The position numbers were made by a program, and so were the translations under genes. This document shows positions 24,231-33,008 of a stretch of 64,000 nucleotides of DNA, piece after piece. Position 1 is the first letter of the stretch. The number at the start of each line of letters is the position of its first letter. The notes beneath the pieces were generated by a model. It was given only the letters and a program-made list of their open reading frames with translations. It searched no databases and had not been told where the DNA came from. Source of the stretch: Opitutaceae bacterium TAV5 (GTDB taxonomy: Bacteria; Verrucomicrobiota; Verrucomicrobiia; Opitutales; Opitutaceae); contig CP007053.1 in the NCBI GenBank assembly GCA_000242935.3, forward strand, positions 1,302,001 through 1,366,000. The letters run 5' to 3'.

Positions 24231-25748
24231 TCACGACGGCAAGTCCTCCAAGCGATCGGAGATAAACGGCTTCGCATTGTCGCGTTTACCCTCACTGTTC
24301 TCGTGGGCATGGATGGCGAGCACGAGGTAGATCAACGCAGCCCGACTGCACCGCAGGAGTCGCAGAGTTCGGCGCTGCAAGAGTTCTTCAGGCACATTAA
24401 AGGCAAGGTCCTTGCTCCAGAACTGTTCCGGCATGGAGGTCACTCGCAAAAACTGATGTTCGAGCCGGTTTCGGATTCGCACCAAGTCTTGGGCATCAGG
24501 CTCCATTGCTGCCACGAACTCCGATCCGGTCTCCGAAAAATCTTTGGCCAGCCAAAACAAACCGCGCAGCGGTAAATTACGTGTCGGGATCGCAGGATTG
24601 AGCCGTCGCGGCTCCCCCTTCCTGTCCTCGAACCAGACCGTGCGCAGCGTTACCTTATGCGGCGGTAGCCCAAGACGGAGGTAGGCATTCAGAAAAACCG
24701 CAATCTTGTCCAAGAGCGAATAAGACGAACGAAACGCGAACTTCAATTTTTCGATCCCAATCCCAAACACCGCGCCATCCCGGGCGTCCAGCAGCCGCAG
24801 GCCGCGATCCGCCATCGCCGATGCGTCATCATGAAGAGATTCATAGGCCAGCCATCGTGCCGCGGCGAACTCCTGTTTCAGCTGATTGAAAAAACCATGG
24901 AAGGCAGTTCCGACTGCCCGTTCCATAACCATAGTGGGCAAGTGCAGAAAATCATTCGCTGCTACCGGATAAGAACCAAGATCGTTCAGTGTGTTAATGA
25001 AAAGTCGCTCATTCAGAATCCAACGACGAAAATGTTTTTCCTTCTCGTTCGCACCAAGATCGAACCCGTCGAGATCGAAGCGTTTTAATCCTGGTGCGAA
25101 CCCGCAAACATCCAACTCCGCAACTCTCGCTTCGAAAAACTTCCGGGATTCGCCCTCGAGTTCCTGATTCAAGGCCGCTGTAAAATCATCACGAGCCTGC
25201 GACAAAAACATGGCCCGATGCCCTGTATCGTAGTCGTAGTTTGAATAAGTGGCGAAGACCTGTCCGCGATTCGCCAGCGCCATTCCAAACCGAGGGTAGC
25301 GGGCGAGCGCACGGTCATAGTAACCGATGGATTCAACGGTTCGGCCAAGCACGCTCATTAGATTCCCGAGATTGGTCAGGATCTGCAGCTGCCTGCCTGG
25401 CGGAAATTCCGGATGATCGCTGGCGCGCAAAGCGCGCCGAAGGCAGACCGCCTCCTGTTCAAATTCGGGCTGCTCCCAAACCCAAACATCATCGCCTCGC
25501 TTCGTCCGTAATCGGCGTAAGGCGTGCCAAGCGTTTGCCTCGTAGTAATCAAGATGACCAACGCCCAATGCGGAGCAATTGGCTCGGAAGGTCTTGATCA
25601 AAGCAATGGCATGTTCGACCCCTGCTTGGCTGCCACAATCGTCAGCGGCATCAACCAACTCGGCCAGCCGCTGTAAGGCTTCCGCTTCGGGTTGCCCACC
25701 CAAGGTGGAGCGGGTCAACATGGCGGCAACAATATCTTCGGGCTTCAT
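24231..25748 (-). CDS. TPR-containing LA2681-like HEPN ribonuclease
   Basis: 505 residues. The N-terminal ~200 contain TPR-like repeats (TNLGNLMSVLGRTVESIGYY, then DRALARYPRFGMALANRGQV). The C-terminal ~250 resemble the LA2681-like HEPN family: TLNDLGSYPVAANDFLHLPT, FFNQLKQEFAAARWL, NLPLRGLFWLAKDF and EPDAQDLVRIRNRLEHQFL. The last segment carries the HEPN RNase motif RNxxxH (RNRLEH). HEPN domains are RNA-cleaving effectors in toxin-antitoxin and antiphage systems; the target is unknown. It is the first gene of the leftward run and diverges from the gene at 25847 across a 98-bp promoter region. Confidence 0.72.
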   Translation of the reverse strand: MKPEDIVAAMLTRSTLGGQPEAEALQRLAELVDAADDCGSQAGVEHAIALIKTFRANCSALGVGHLDYYEANAWHALRRLRTKRGDDVWVWEQPEFEQEAVCLRRALRASDHPEFPPGRQLQILTNLGNLMSVLGRTVESIGYYDRALARYPRFGMALANRGQVFATYSNYDYDTGHRAMFLSQARDDFTAALNQELEGESRKFFEARVAELDVCGFAPGLKRFDLDGFDLGANEKEKHFRRWILNERLFINTLNDLGSYPVAANDFLHLPTMVMERAVGTAFHGFFNQLKQEFAAARWLAYESLHDDASAMADRGLRLLDARDGAVFGIGIEKLKFAFRSSYSLLDKIAVFLNAYLRLGLPPHKVTLRTVWFEDRKGEPRRLNPAIPTRNLPLRGLFWLAKDFSETGSEFVAAMEPDAQDLVRIRNRLEHQFLRVTSMPEQFWSKDLAFNVPEELLQRRTLRLLRCSRAALIYLVLAIHAHENSEGKRDNAKPFISDRLEDLPS

Positions 25749-25846
25749 GCTCGTGAAACCATAGCATGCCTAGGCTTTAGTGAATACGAACAGATTGTGC
25801 GCATATTCCAATTGCGGCGGCAGGGCTGATCCGCGACAGAAGCCAC

Positions 25847-26413
25847 ATGGCCCGCGTTAAAATCCCCTCCGATATTCCCAAGGACGGCAAGCTGCCGGTC
25901 ACCAAACTCGACGCTGCGGTCCGTCAGCTGGAAACGGCAATCACCCTCTGGTTTGCTGACGGTGATCCTGTTTCCATTTGCACGCTCAGTGCCGCCGCAC
26001 ATGAAATCATCGATTCGCTCAACGCCGGATTCGGTGGTAGTCCGACAATGCTGCAGGGGCATAACATCCGTCCGGAAATGAAGGATCTGGCGCTGGCACT
26101 CTTCCGACAATCCCCAAATTTCTTCAAGCATGGCGGAAAGGACCCGCATGAGACGCACTTTTTTTCAGTAAAGGGGCAAGTAGCGATGCTGGCGGACGCC
26201 GTCGCAACCTACAATTCTTGGAAAATTGGGAAACGGCCAATCTTCGAAGTCTTCATCGGCTGGTTACTACTTTCTCAACCCAATTTCTTCATGAATGCGG
26301 CGGAAGTTACGAATATGACTCCCCCAGAAGCCGCGATGATCGTGCGCGCCGGTAAGCTGAATTACTACAACATGGCATTGGCGGTTCAAACCCGGAAACT
26401 GGCTGGAGTGTAA
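25847..26413 (+). CDS. Conserved protein of unknown function
   Basis: 188 residues. Features: KLDAAVRQLETAITLWFADG then DPVSICTLSAAAHEIIDSL, a central NFFKHGGKDPHET and many hydrophobic helices, suggesting an all-alpha soluble protein. I recall related proteins scattered in many bacteria without assigned function. It is divergent from the HEPN gene and convergent with the integrase, so it is a singly transcribed cargo gene. A HEPN-like fold is possible because of helix content but no RxxxxH motif is evident. Confidence 0.6.
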   Translation: MARVKIPSDIPKDGKLPVTKLDAAVRQLETAITLWFADGDPVSICTLSAAAHEIIDSLNAGFGGSPTMLQGHNIRPEMKDLALALFRQSPNFFKHGGKDPHETHFFSVKGQVAMLADAVATYNSWKIGKRPIFEVFIGWLLLSQPNFFMNAAEVTNMTPPEAAMIVRAGKLNYYNMALAVQTRKLAGV

Positions 26414-26573
26414 TTTCTCCATGGTTAGCGCAGTTTTCCAAACCAGAGAAATCCCAGCAGTGACAGAATGTTTTGCACACGATGCAAGGGACAGCATTCT
26501 CTCCGCAGGGATTGCCTGCTGTTAGTGGCAAACTCAGCACCGTCGCCATTGCATGCCATGGGATGACGATGAT

Positions 26574-28007
26574 TTAGGCCGCTGACGCTGTCGGAATTTT
26601 GATCACCCCTTGTTCAATCGCCTTTTGCACTAGTTCGACAAGCTTGGCCACATCCAGCGCTGGCGTGGCCATAGCAGTCTCGGTTGCGAAGAAAGATGTG
26701 GGCTCAATCTTGCTCGAAACATAGTATTTCCGAGTGAGGCCGATGGTCGAGTGTCGCAAGCCGACGCTTGCTGCGAAAATGCCGTGCCGTTGCGCCAAAT
26801 GGGAACCAAATTCCTTTCGCAGCGTGTGAATGCGGTTTGTGAAGCGTGTGATGCCCTTCGTCTTCAACCATGCACAAAGCGCCGTGAAGTCTTTCTTGCA
26901 ACGGTAATGGCGCTGAGGCGCATCCAGCCGTGGAGGAACATCGGACGCCAGGACGAACTCATCACGACTTTCGGATGCATGCTCGCGCAGCTTTTGGGCG
27001 AAACGCAGTTCCAGTTGAATCTTGCCGACCGAGGAATCGCTTTTCAGCCGGCTGTATTTGGTCGGCGCCACCGTCACCGTTCCCGAAGGCAGGTCCACAT
27101 GCGACCACGGCAGCTTGTCGATTTCGTTGCGCCGCATCCCGGCTCCAATCGCGAGAATGAAGATGATGATCTGATTTCCCGAGAGCTCCTTGAAGGCGTC
27201 CTCGATCAGTTGCTTGGCATCCACCTCCGAGATGTAGAAAAAATCCGACTCCCGCTCCGACAGAAGCTCGACACCTGCAAACGGCAGCGGGTCAGGCAAG
27301 GCGAGATTTGGGCATTTCGTGAGCACCCGCTTGAGCACTCGTTTGGCGAAGAGCGAACGTGCGTTGCGAATGAAGCTGTTCGCGGTGTGCTCGACGCGCA
27401 CGCGAGCCTCGGTCCCCGCCGGCCGACGGGCCACGTAGGCGTCGCGCCATTCCACCACCCGCTCGGGCGTGATCGTGTTGAGCAAAATCTTGTCAACCAT
27501 CTGGCGCCACTTGGACGGCTTTCGGCCACCGGTGTATTTGTCGGTTCCGGTCAGGGTGATGCCGCGGATGCTCGCCGCGATCCGGCGGAACAGCGCGGCA
27601 TAACCGTTGAGCGTCATGGGATGAAGCTGACCGTGTTGGGCTACGATTGCGATGTAACCGCCGACCGTCAGGTCACAGAGCTCCGACTCAAACGCCGGCT
27701 TGAACTTTTTCCGTGTCGCATCCCAGCCATGCAACCGGAGGTGTTGATCGATTTCACGCGCCAGTTTCGCGGCGGCGTCGAGATCGGCCCCCAGCTCAAA
27801 CCATTCGCGGTGCCGACGGCATTGAATCCGGATGAGGTATTGCGGCGCCGCATCGGCCCCATAGTATTTCCGGGTGTTGCGCTGAATGCGCTGTTTCAAG
27901 CGGGCGAGGCTGCCATGCGTGGTGGTTGGGGCGGCGGAATTCTTGCCCACTTCTTGCCCACTTTTTTGACTTTGCCGGGTGGTTTCGTTTTCGAGCGACT
28001 TTTTCAT
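26574..28007 (-). CDS. int: Tyrosine recombinase (integrase) of the tRNA-Leu island
   Basis: 477 residues. The C-terminal catalytic domain has the tyrosine-recombinase set: Arg I in GAGMRRNEIDKLPW (about 288), a Lys in the following beta hairpin (TKYSRLKSD), HTLRKEFGSHLA (HxxR, about 391-402), GLRHSTIGLTRKYY with the second His and the nucleophilic Tyr (about 413-427). The N-terminal 120 residues form the arm/core-binding region. It starts about 105 bp from the tRNA-Leu 3' fragment at 28113, the normal position for an integrase beside its attachment site. A related 5' remnant is at 6266-6348. Confidence 0.92.
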   Translation of the reverse strand: MKKSLENETTRQSQKSGQEVGKNSAAPTTTHGSLARLKQRIQRNTRKYYGADAAPQYLIRIQCRRHREWFELGADLDAAAKLAREIDQHLRLHGWDATRKKFKPAFESELCDLTVGGYIAIVAQHGQLHPMTLNGYAALFRRIAASIRGITLTGTDKYTGGRKPSKWRQMVDKILLNTITPERVVEWRDAYVARRPAGTEARVRVEHTANSFIRNARSLFAKRVLKRVLTKCPNLALPDPLPFAGVELLSERESDFFYISEVDAKQLIEDAFKELSGNQIIIFILAIGAGMRRNEIDKLPWSHVDLPSGTVTVAPTKYSRLKSDSSVGKIQLELRFAQKLREHASESRDEFVLASDVPPRLDAPQRHYRCKKDFTALCAWLKTKGITRFTNRIHTLRKEFGSHLAQRHGIFAASVGLRHSTIGLTRKYYVSSKIEPTSFFATETAMATPALDVAKLVELVQKAIEQGVIKIPTASAA

Positions 28008-28112
28008 GATGGGACGACTTTTCCCCGTAAGTCGTTGTCTCGCCGAGTCGACAAAGCGGACATGCTTGCCGAAAAAGCGGACATCTCACGAGGCTGTCCC
28101 TATCCATAACGC

Positions 28113-28170
28113 CGACTTAAAATGCGCTGTCCGAAAGGGCTTGCGGGTTCGAGTCCCGCTCCGGGCACCA
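28113..28170 (+). pseudogene. 3' half of tRNA-Leu(UAA) with core site (attR-like)
   Basis: Starts with the core GACTTAAAAT shared with the copies at 6161 and 6419, then variable arm, T arm GCGGG-TTCGAGT-CCCGC and acceptor TCCGGGC plus ACCA. The acceptor matches the intact tRNA at 6390. It marks the integrase-proximal end of the segment. Confidence 0.85.
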
Positions 28171-28235
28171 AATAGAACTCCGTGAGATTTGTTGGCTAAA
28201 GGATCAGCAACAATCCAAGCTGTTACCATACACCC

Positions 28236-30923
28236 ATGCCAATCACGTTTAAGGACATCGAAAAGGCCGACAGCGGAGCGCAGTTCTTTAACGCCGACCT
28301 ACATGTCCATTCCTTCGGCGGCTCCCACGACGTAAAAGATGCCTCGATGACCATCGAGGCGATCGTGGACGAGGCGGTTAAACTTGGGATAGGCATTCTC
28401 GCCATCACAGATCACAACGCCGACACGAATACGCAGAAGTCTATAGAATACGCGCAGAAATATTCCGGCCAACTTCTGGTGTTGGCAGGCGTAGAGATTT
28501 CCACGGCGAACGGCCATTTGCTCGTTTACGCCGCACCCGACAAGGCAATCGCGATACGGAACCTGCTAGGAAAGATCAACCTCGTGGGAAAGCCGGGCGA
28601 TCAAGACGCGCACACGGCGATGTCGATGGCAGACGTAATTAAGGAAGCGGCTCACCTAGGCTGCGTCTCAATCGCGGCGCACATCGACCGCGCGAAGAGC
28701 GGCTTCGAGATGTTCACGCCGGGCTACCAGAATTGGAAGAAAGACGTGCTGCTTAGCCCAGGTCTCTACGGGCTCGAATGCGACGACGCGGCGCACCTCT
28801 GCTGGTATTCCGACACGGACGAGGCAACCGACGATGGCGCAAATCGGAGAAAGCTCTGTGCCGCCCGCGTAGCGTCTCCCGCCACGATGGGGCGCCCCGA
28901 ACTTGCCCATGTTCAAGGATCAGACGCGCATTCGCTTAAAGCATTCGTCGCCGGCCGCGCTGGCAAGCTGCTCACCCGGTTCAAGCTGAACGAGCTGACT
29001 TTCGACGCGTTCCGCATCGCGCTGATAGACCCCGATGCGCGCGTCCGCGCGGTCGCTACGATCCCACGATCTTTGCCGCGCATCCTCGGCATGCACGTGT
29101 CGGGCGGATTCCTCGACGGAGAGACATACCACTTCAGCAGCAACCTTAATTGCTTTATCGGAGGGCGGGGCACCGGAAAGTCCTCCGCTCTCAAGACGCT
29201 GGCCCACGGCCTCGGGATCGACGACGAGTTGGAGGGACACGACAACTGTCCTGGGACGGTCGTCGTGTATTGCGAAGACGAAAACGATACTCGTTACCGC
29301 TACGAACGCGTGCAGGGCGGGCAGCCTATCGTTAAGGCAAAGGACGAGGGGACCATCGTCGATGTGCCCTTGGATGCCTTCAGGGTTGAGTATTATCGGC
29401 AGGGCGAATTGGCCGAGGTCGCCGACAACCCGCTTAAAGCCCCGCTTCTCTTGCAGGAGTTCCTCGACCGGCATCTCACGCTATCGGATTTGCTCAGCAA
29501 GGAAACCCAACTGGTGGCGGCGCTCGCGCAGAACAGCGCGCAGCTCATCCCGCTTGAAGGGAGTTCGGCACAACTGAAGGAGAAGAACCGGCTACTCGGA
29601 GAGGTTAACAAGAAGCTCGCGATTGCGGAGGAGGGAAAGCTCAAGGAAATCGCCGCCGAGCAGGGCCAGCTCACGGGCGAGAAGAGCCTCGGCACGTCGC
29701 TCGCTGAGGTGCGGGACAGCTATAAGCTGGGAATCTCGCTTTCAGTCCTTGAGCGCGACTACGCGGCCATCGAGGCCGTCGCGAAGCCGATAACTGCTTC
29801 GCCCGAGAGCGCTGCGGCGCTCCTCAAGGTGAAGGAGGCGATAGACAGAGTTAACGCCATGCTCGCAGCGAAGGCAAAGGAGATCAACGCCGCCCTGAAG
29901 ATGGAATCTGACGCCGTTACCGCGGCGCTCGCCGAGCTGAGGACCGCGCAATCGACTCTAGAGGCGAAACTAAACGGGAAGATAACCGACCTCCAGAAGA
30001 AGGGCCTTGCGGGAAATATCGTGGAGCTTAACACGCTCCTCAAGCAGAAGACCGCGCTCGCGCTCGAGATCACGAAGATCAACGGGCAGTCGCCTCAGCT
30101 TAAACAGCTGCGCAAAGACCGCACGGAATACTTGGCTTCCCTCGCGGCAGTCCGCGGGGAGATAACCCAGCGGCGAAAGGCCCAGTTGGCTTCAATCAAT
30201 CAGAACCTGAGTAAGACCATCCAGGACTATCTCGTCTACGTTCACTACGAACCGTCCGGCATCATCGACGAGTTCAAGGAGTTCATCTTGGACGCGATGC
30301 AGGGCACCCACTTCAGGGAGGACGCCGCCGCGGCGCTCTGTTCGAAGATGTTTCCCTCCGACTTGGCAAAGCTTGTCTGGGATCAGGACAAGGTGGGGAT
30401 CGCCGCCGCCGGGGGCATGGATGCGGCATGGGCTCAGGAATTATGCAAAAAGCTTTTCTTTTATGACAAGCTGCACGCGCTCGAAGCGATGTGGAAGGCC
30501 CCTTGCCCGGTCATTACGGTGAAGACCAAGGGCACGGTGGTTAAGACCATCCCCGTGAACCAGCTTTCCGACGGCCAGAAGCACACGATCATGCTCACCA
30601 TCGCGATGCTCGCGGAGTCCAATATCCCGCTCGTCATCGACCAGCCGGAAGACGACCTCGACAATGCCTTCATCTTCTCGGCCGTCGTGAAGGTCCTGCG
30701 TGCGATTAAGGAAAGGCGGCAGGTGGTGCTCGTCACGCACAACGCAAACATCGCTGTGCTTGGCGACGCGGAGCTGTTGCTCCCGATGCGGCGCGCGGAC
30801 GATGGCGGAAAGGCGTTCGACCGCGGCGCTATAGATAAAACCGAGACGAAGGCCGCCGTGCTCAAGATACTCGAAGGCGGAGACGTGGCGTTCCGCCGCA
30901 GGCAGGAGATATACGGGCACTAG
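28236..30923 (+). CDS. TrlF-like PHP domain / SMC-type ATPase
   Basis: 895 residues. The N-terminal PHP phosphoesterase has metal ligands in NADLHVHSFG (HxH, about 19-28) and AITDHNAD (about 56-63). An ABC/SMC-like ATPase follows: Walker A GGRGTGKSSALK (about 308-319), a long helical coiled region (~420-690), signature LSDGQKHTIM (about 774-783) and Walker B PLVIDQPEDDLDN (about 798-810). TrlF-type proteins occur in mobile elements and defence islands; the exact reaction is not known to me. It is the first gene after the tRNA fragment at 28170, so it is the leading cargo of the next element. It is preceded by a 65-bp leader and converges with an HNH remnant. Confidence 0.85.
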   Translation: MPITFKDIEKADSGAQFFNADLHVHSFGGSHDVKDASMTIEAIVDEAVKLGIGILAITDHNADTNTQKSIEYAQKYSGQLLVLAGVEISTANGHLLVYAAPDKAIAIRNLLGKINLVGKPGDQDAHTAMSMADVIKEAAHLGCVSIAAHIDRAKSGFEMFTPGYQNWKKDVLLSPGLYGLECDDAAHLCWYSDTDEATDDGANRRKLCAARVASPATMGRPELAHVQGSDAHSLKAFVAGRAGKLLTRFKLNELTFDAFRIALIDPDARVRAVATIPRSLPRILGMHVSGGFLDGETYHFSSNLNCFIGGRGTGKSSALKTLAHGLGIDDELEGHDNCPGTVVVYCEDENDTRYRYERVQGGQPIVKAKDEGTIVDVPLDAFRVEYYRQGELAEVADNPLKAPLLLQEFLDRHLTLSDLLSKETQLVAALAQNSAQLIPLEGSSAQLKEKNRLLGEVNKKLAIAEEGKLKEIAAEQGQLTGEKSLGTSLAEVRDSYKLGISLSVLERDYAAIEAVAKPITASPESAAALLKVKEAIDRVNAMLAAKAKEINAALKMESDAVTAALAELRTAQSTLEAKLNGKITDLQKKGLAGNIVELNTLLKQKTALALEITKINGQSPQLKQLRKDRTEYLASLAAVRGEITQRRKAQLASINQNLSKTIQDYLVYVHYEPSGIIDEFKEFILDAMQGTHFREDAAAALCSKMFPSDLAKLVWDQDKVGIAAAGGMDAAWAQELCKKLFFYDKLHALEAMWKAPCPVITVKTKGTVVKTIPVNQLSDGQKHTIMLTIAMLAESNIPLVIDQPEDDLDNAFIFSAVVKVLRAIKERRQVVLVTHNANIAVLGDAELLLPMRRADDGGKAFDRGAIDKTETKAAVLKILEGGDVAFRRRQEIYGH

Positions 30924-31063
30924 GCCCCGGCTTTCTCCCTCGGAGCCCACCGAGCTGCGATTGCGAGCGATTCGGCGTTTATTCTGTCGCGGTCGGGGGA
31001 TATGTGAGTCTCGCGGTGGCAGTTGGGGCACAGCGCAACGCAAGTCCAGACGTGGTCGTTCAT
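30920..31063 (-). pseudogene. HNH endonuclease C-terminal remnant
   Basis: A 47-codon frame encodes MNDHVWTCVALCPNCHRETH and a short tail. VALCPNCHRETH is the zinc-binding C-terminal half of an HNH nuclease (CxxCH...H). The N-terminal half with the first His pair is not found upstream in the same frame. Its stop codon overlaps the TrlF-like stop on the other strand. Most likely a truncated gene; an intact small protein is less likely. Confidence 0.55.
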
Positions 31064-31182
31064 CTCGGCCCCGAGGATACTTGCGAATTCCCGAGGGCGG
31101 CTCTCAGGAAGTCCTCGACCTCGCCATCGTTGAACGCGCTGAAGTGTGAAACGAGCGGCGCGACAATCGCCTCGGCTCTCCG

Positions 31183-31785
31183 TTAAGCTGAAAGCATTGA
31201 AGCCACATTGCTTTCGTCTGCCTTGGTCGGATTTTTGGCTTCGGCAATTAAGGACGCTTCAAAGAAAGCCTTCACGAGAAGGTCGCAGGCTTGATCGCAA
31301 CTTACGATCACACGGAGCTGTGACCTAGCGACCTCGGCCAATCCAGTTCCGAACATACGTGGAAGGGAAGCCTCGCCGGCGGCCTCCTCGTCTCCATCTA
31401 TCGCAATGCTCCGTAGCATGAGGGCGGCCATCATGGATTGCCCATCCTTCGGCTCTCTCTTTTCTCCACCGAACCGGATTTGGTCGAAACGTTCAAAAAC
31501 AGAAGCAAGGCCGAGGCGCGTCGCCATGTTGCGATCCCATCCCTTGCGTCCACGATATTGATACAGGCGCCATAGATCCGCGTGGGAGTAGGGCCGAGAG
31601 CACGAGCGGCCGGCCGCCGCTTCCGCGTCCTCCCAGCGTCGCAAATGGCGTGTCGTCACCTGTAAAATTGCCGCCAGTTCCTTCTGCGAAGGAGGCTGCC
31701 TTAAACCCTCGCCAAATGCCGAAAGCCGAGGCTCGCCATTACTGGCGGTCATCGGCTTCCGAACAGGCTGAACAGCTAGTCTCAT
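31183..31785 (-). CDS. Element-encoded protein with helix-turn-helix-like segment, unknown
   Basis: 200 residues. Residues ~33-51 (SQKELAAILQVTTRHLRRWE) resemble a helix-turn-helix as in small DNA-packaging or regulatory proteins. The rest is helical with no recognised family. It lies on the minus strand with the small gene and methyltransferases upstream, probably one transcript. A role in DNA binding is inferred only from the segment. Confidence 0.5.
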   Translation of the reverse strand: MRLAVQPVRKPMTASNGEPRLSAFGEGLRQPPSQKELAAILQVTTRHLRRWEDAEAAAGRSCSRPYSHADLWRLYQYRGRKGWDRNMATRLGLASVFERFDQIRFGGEKREPKDGQSMMAALMLRSIAIDGDEEAAGEASLPRMFGTGLAEVARSQLRVIVSCDQACDLLVKAFFEASLIAEAKNPTKADESNVASMLSA

Positions 31786-31834
31786 CGGATTCTCCGCAGC
31801 TTTCTTTACCCGCGTGCAGCAAGTCTTCGGCTCC

Positions 31835-32215
31835 CTAAATGAGAATTCCCATCTGCCGCCGGATCACCTCGCGCACGGATTCGCGGTCTTGGATGTGTCG
31901 AGCGACCAACCCGAGCAGCCGGTTGTGGAAGACATTCGTGCGGTGGCGCACGGCGAAACCGAAGTCAGTTTTCTCCCGTCCCCACTCCACCGATGCGGCG
32001 ACGCTCTGCTCCCGGCGATCCCAAATGCGAAGTTCGCCGCCATCGAAGAGCGGCGTCGCCGACAGGAACGCCTCGATTGCTTCAGTCGCCGAATCCGACT
32101 GGAAACCCACCACATAGCTGCCGGCACGAGTCTGGCGGTAGATTTGAAAGCGCGATGCCTTGACGCCATCCGCTGTCGTGGCCGGTTCCTTTGTTGGTTC
32201 GATGTGCGTTTTCAT
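31835..32215 (-). CDS. Hypothetical element protein (126 aa)
   Basis: 126 residues (MKTHIEPTKEPATTADG...). It has a compact alpha/beta pattern (FQIYRQTRAGSYVVGFQSDS) but no family that I recognise. An AAGGAT sequence upstream of the ATG gives a plausible ribosome-binding site. It lies between the HTH-like gene and the MT-A70 gene on the same strand. Confidence 0.5.
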   Translation of the reverse strand: MKTHIEPTKEPATTADGVKASRFQIYRQTRAGSYVVGFQSDSATEAIEAFLSATPLFDGGELRIWDRREQSVAASVEWGREKTDFGFAVRHRTNVFHNRLLGLVARHIQDRESVREVIRRQMGILI

Positions 32216-32244
32216 TGGTTATCCTTGTTTTTGAATTCATAGGA

Positions 32245-32270
32245 CGGAATTCGCTCCGTCCTTTTCATGC
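32245..32270. terminator. Short hairpin between element genes
   Basis: AGGACGGA and TCCGTCCT form an 8-bp stem with a 6-base loop. On the plus strand it is followed by TTTT; on the minus strand it lies after the MT-A70 gene without a T tract. Weak terminator candidate. The remaining 32271-32372 shows nothing else. Confidence 0.35.
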
Positions 32271-32372
32271 CTGAAATTTCCCGCCACGCGCGGATGCCTA
32301 CAAGCGGGCGCGTGTGCCGAGTTCGGGAGTGAGCGCCTATCGCTAACCAGACAGATACACCTCCACTTTGGG

Positions 32373-32987
32373 CTATCCCGAGAAGAGATCGTGCTCGACC
32401 TGATTCCCCAGCACGTCCCAGCCGGGGCGCTTGAGCCGGGAAAACATTTCGAGGCGCTGCGCATCCGGGAACCACGCCGCGATCCTGTCGCGCACATAAT
32501 CGGGCTTGGAGGAATGCCGTCCCCGCGGGCAGCGAATCACCGATGAAATGCGCAGCGCGGGGGCAGGATGCCGGACCCTGCCCCGCGTGCCCACCATGAG
32601 CAGTTCGTGTTGGCCCCGAAACCAATAACCCATGCCGAGCTTCACCTTGTCCCAAACCGCGTGCGATTTATACGTGAATCCCCACGAAGTCATTGTGCGC
32701 AGCCCTTCGCACAGCTTGGGAACCGTGACCCAAAGGTAGAGCACGGCGTCTTTCGACGCGGGCACCTGCATCGCCCATATCTCTTCGTCTCTCATCGTCG
32801 GATAGTGGTTTTCGATGGCGCGATTGGGCGTCGCGTCGTTGTAGCGCCACGGCGGATCGGCGTAGATGACGCCGTAAAGTTTCCCGCGGGGCGGCTCAAT
32901 CAGACCGCCGACCACACGTTCCCGTGCGAGCGCCACCCGCAGGTGACGCTCGCTTTCGGGCACCGGGATTCGTGCGATGTTCTCCAT
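32373..32987 (-). CDS. MT-A70 family adenine methyltransferase
   Basis: 204 residues. The catalytic motif ADPPWRYND (43-51) is the DPPW signature of N6-adenine MT-A70 enzymes. Also visible: NHYPTMRDEEIWAM, LYLWVTVPKL, ELLMVGTRG and a closing LEMFSRLKRPGWDVLGNQ, all typical of phage and plasmid members. It probably methylates element DNA to resist host restriction. No cognate endonuclease is next to it, so it is an orphan enzyme. It lies 21 bp downstream of the cytosine methyltransferase on the same strand. Confidence 0.88.
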   Translation of the reverse strand: MENIARIPVPESERHLRVALARERVVGGLIEPPRGKLYGVIYADPPWRYNDATPNRAIENHYPTMRDEEIWAMQVPASKDAVLYLWVTVPKLCEGLRTMTSWGFTYKSHAVWDKVKLGMGYWFRGQHELLMVGTRGRVRHPAPALRISSVIRCPRGRHSSKPDYVRDRIAAWFPDAQRLEMFSRLKRPGWDVLGNQVEHDLFSG

Positions 32988-33008
32988 GACGAGAAGCGGG
33001 CATCCGGC

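Noticed and set aside
26751-28109. 452-codon plus-strand frame opposite the integrase
   Set aside because: No domain; the integrase catalytic residues are all on the minus strand.
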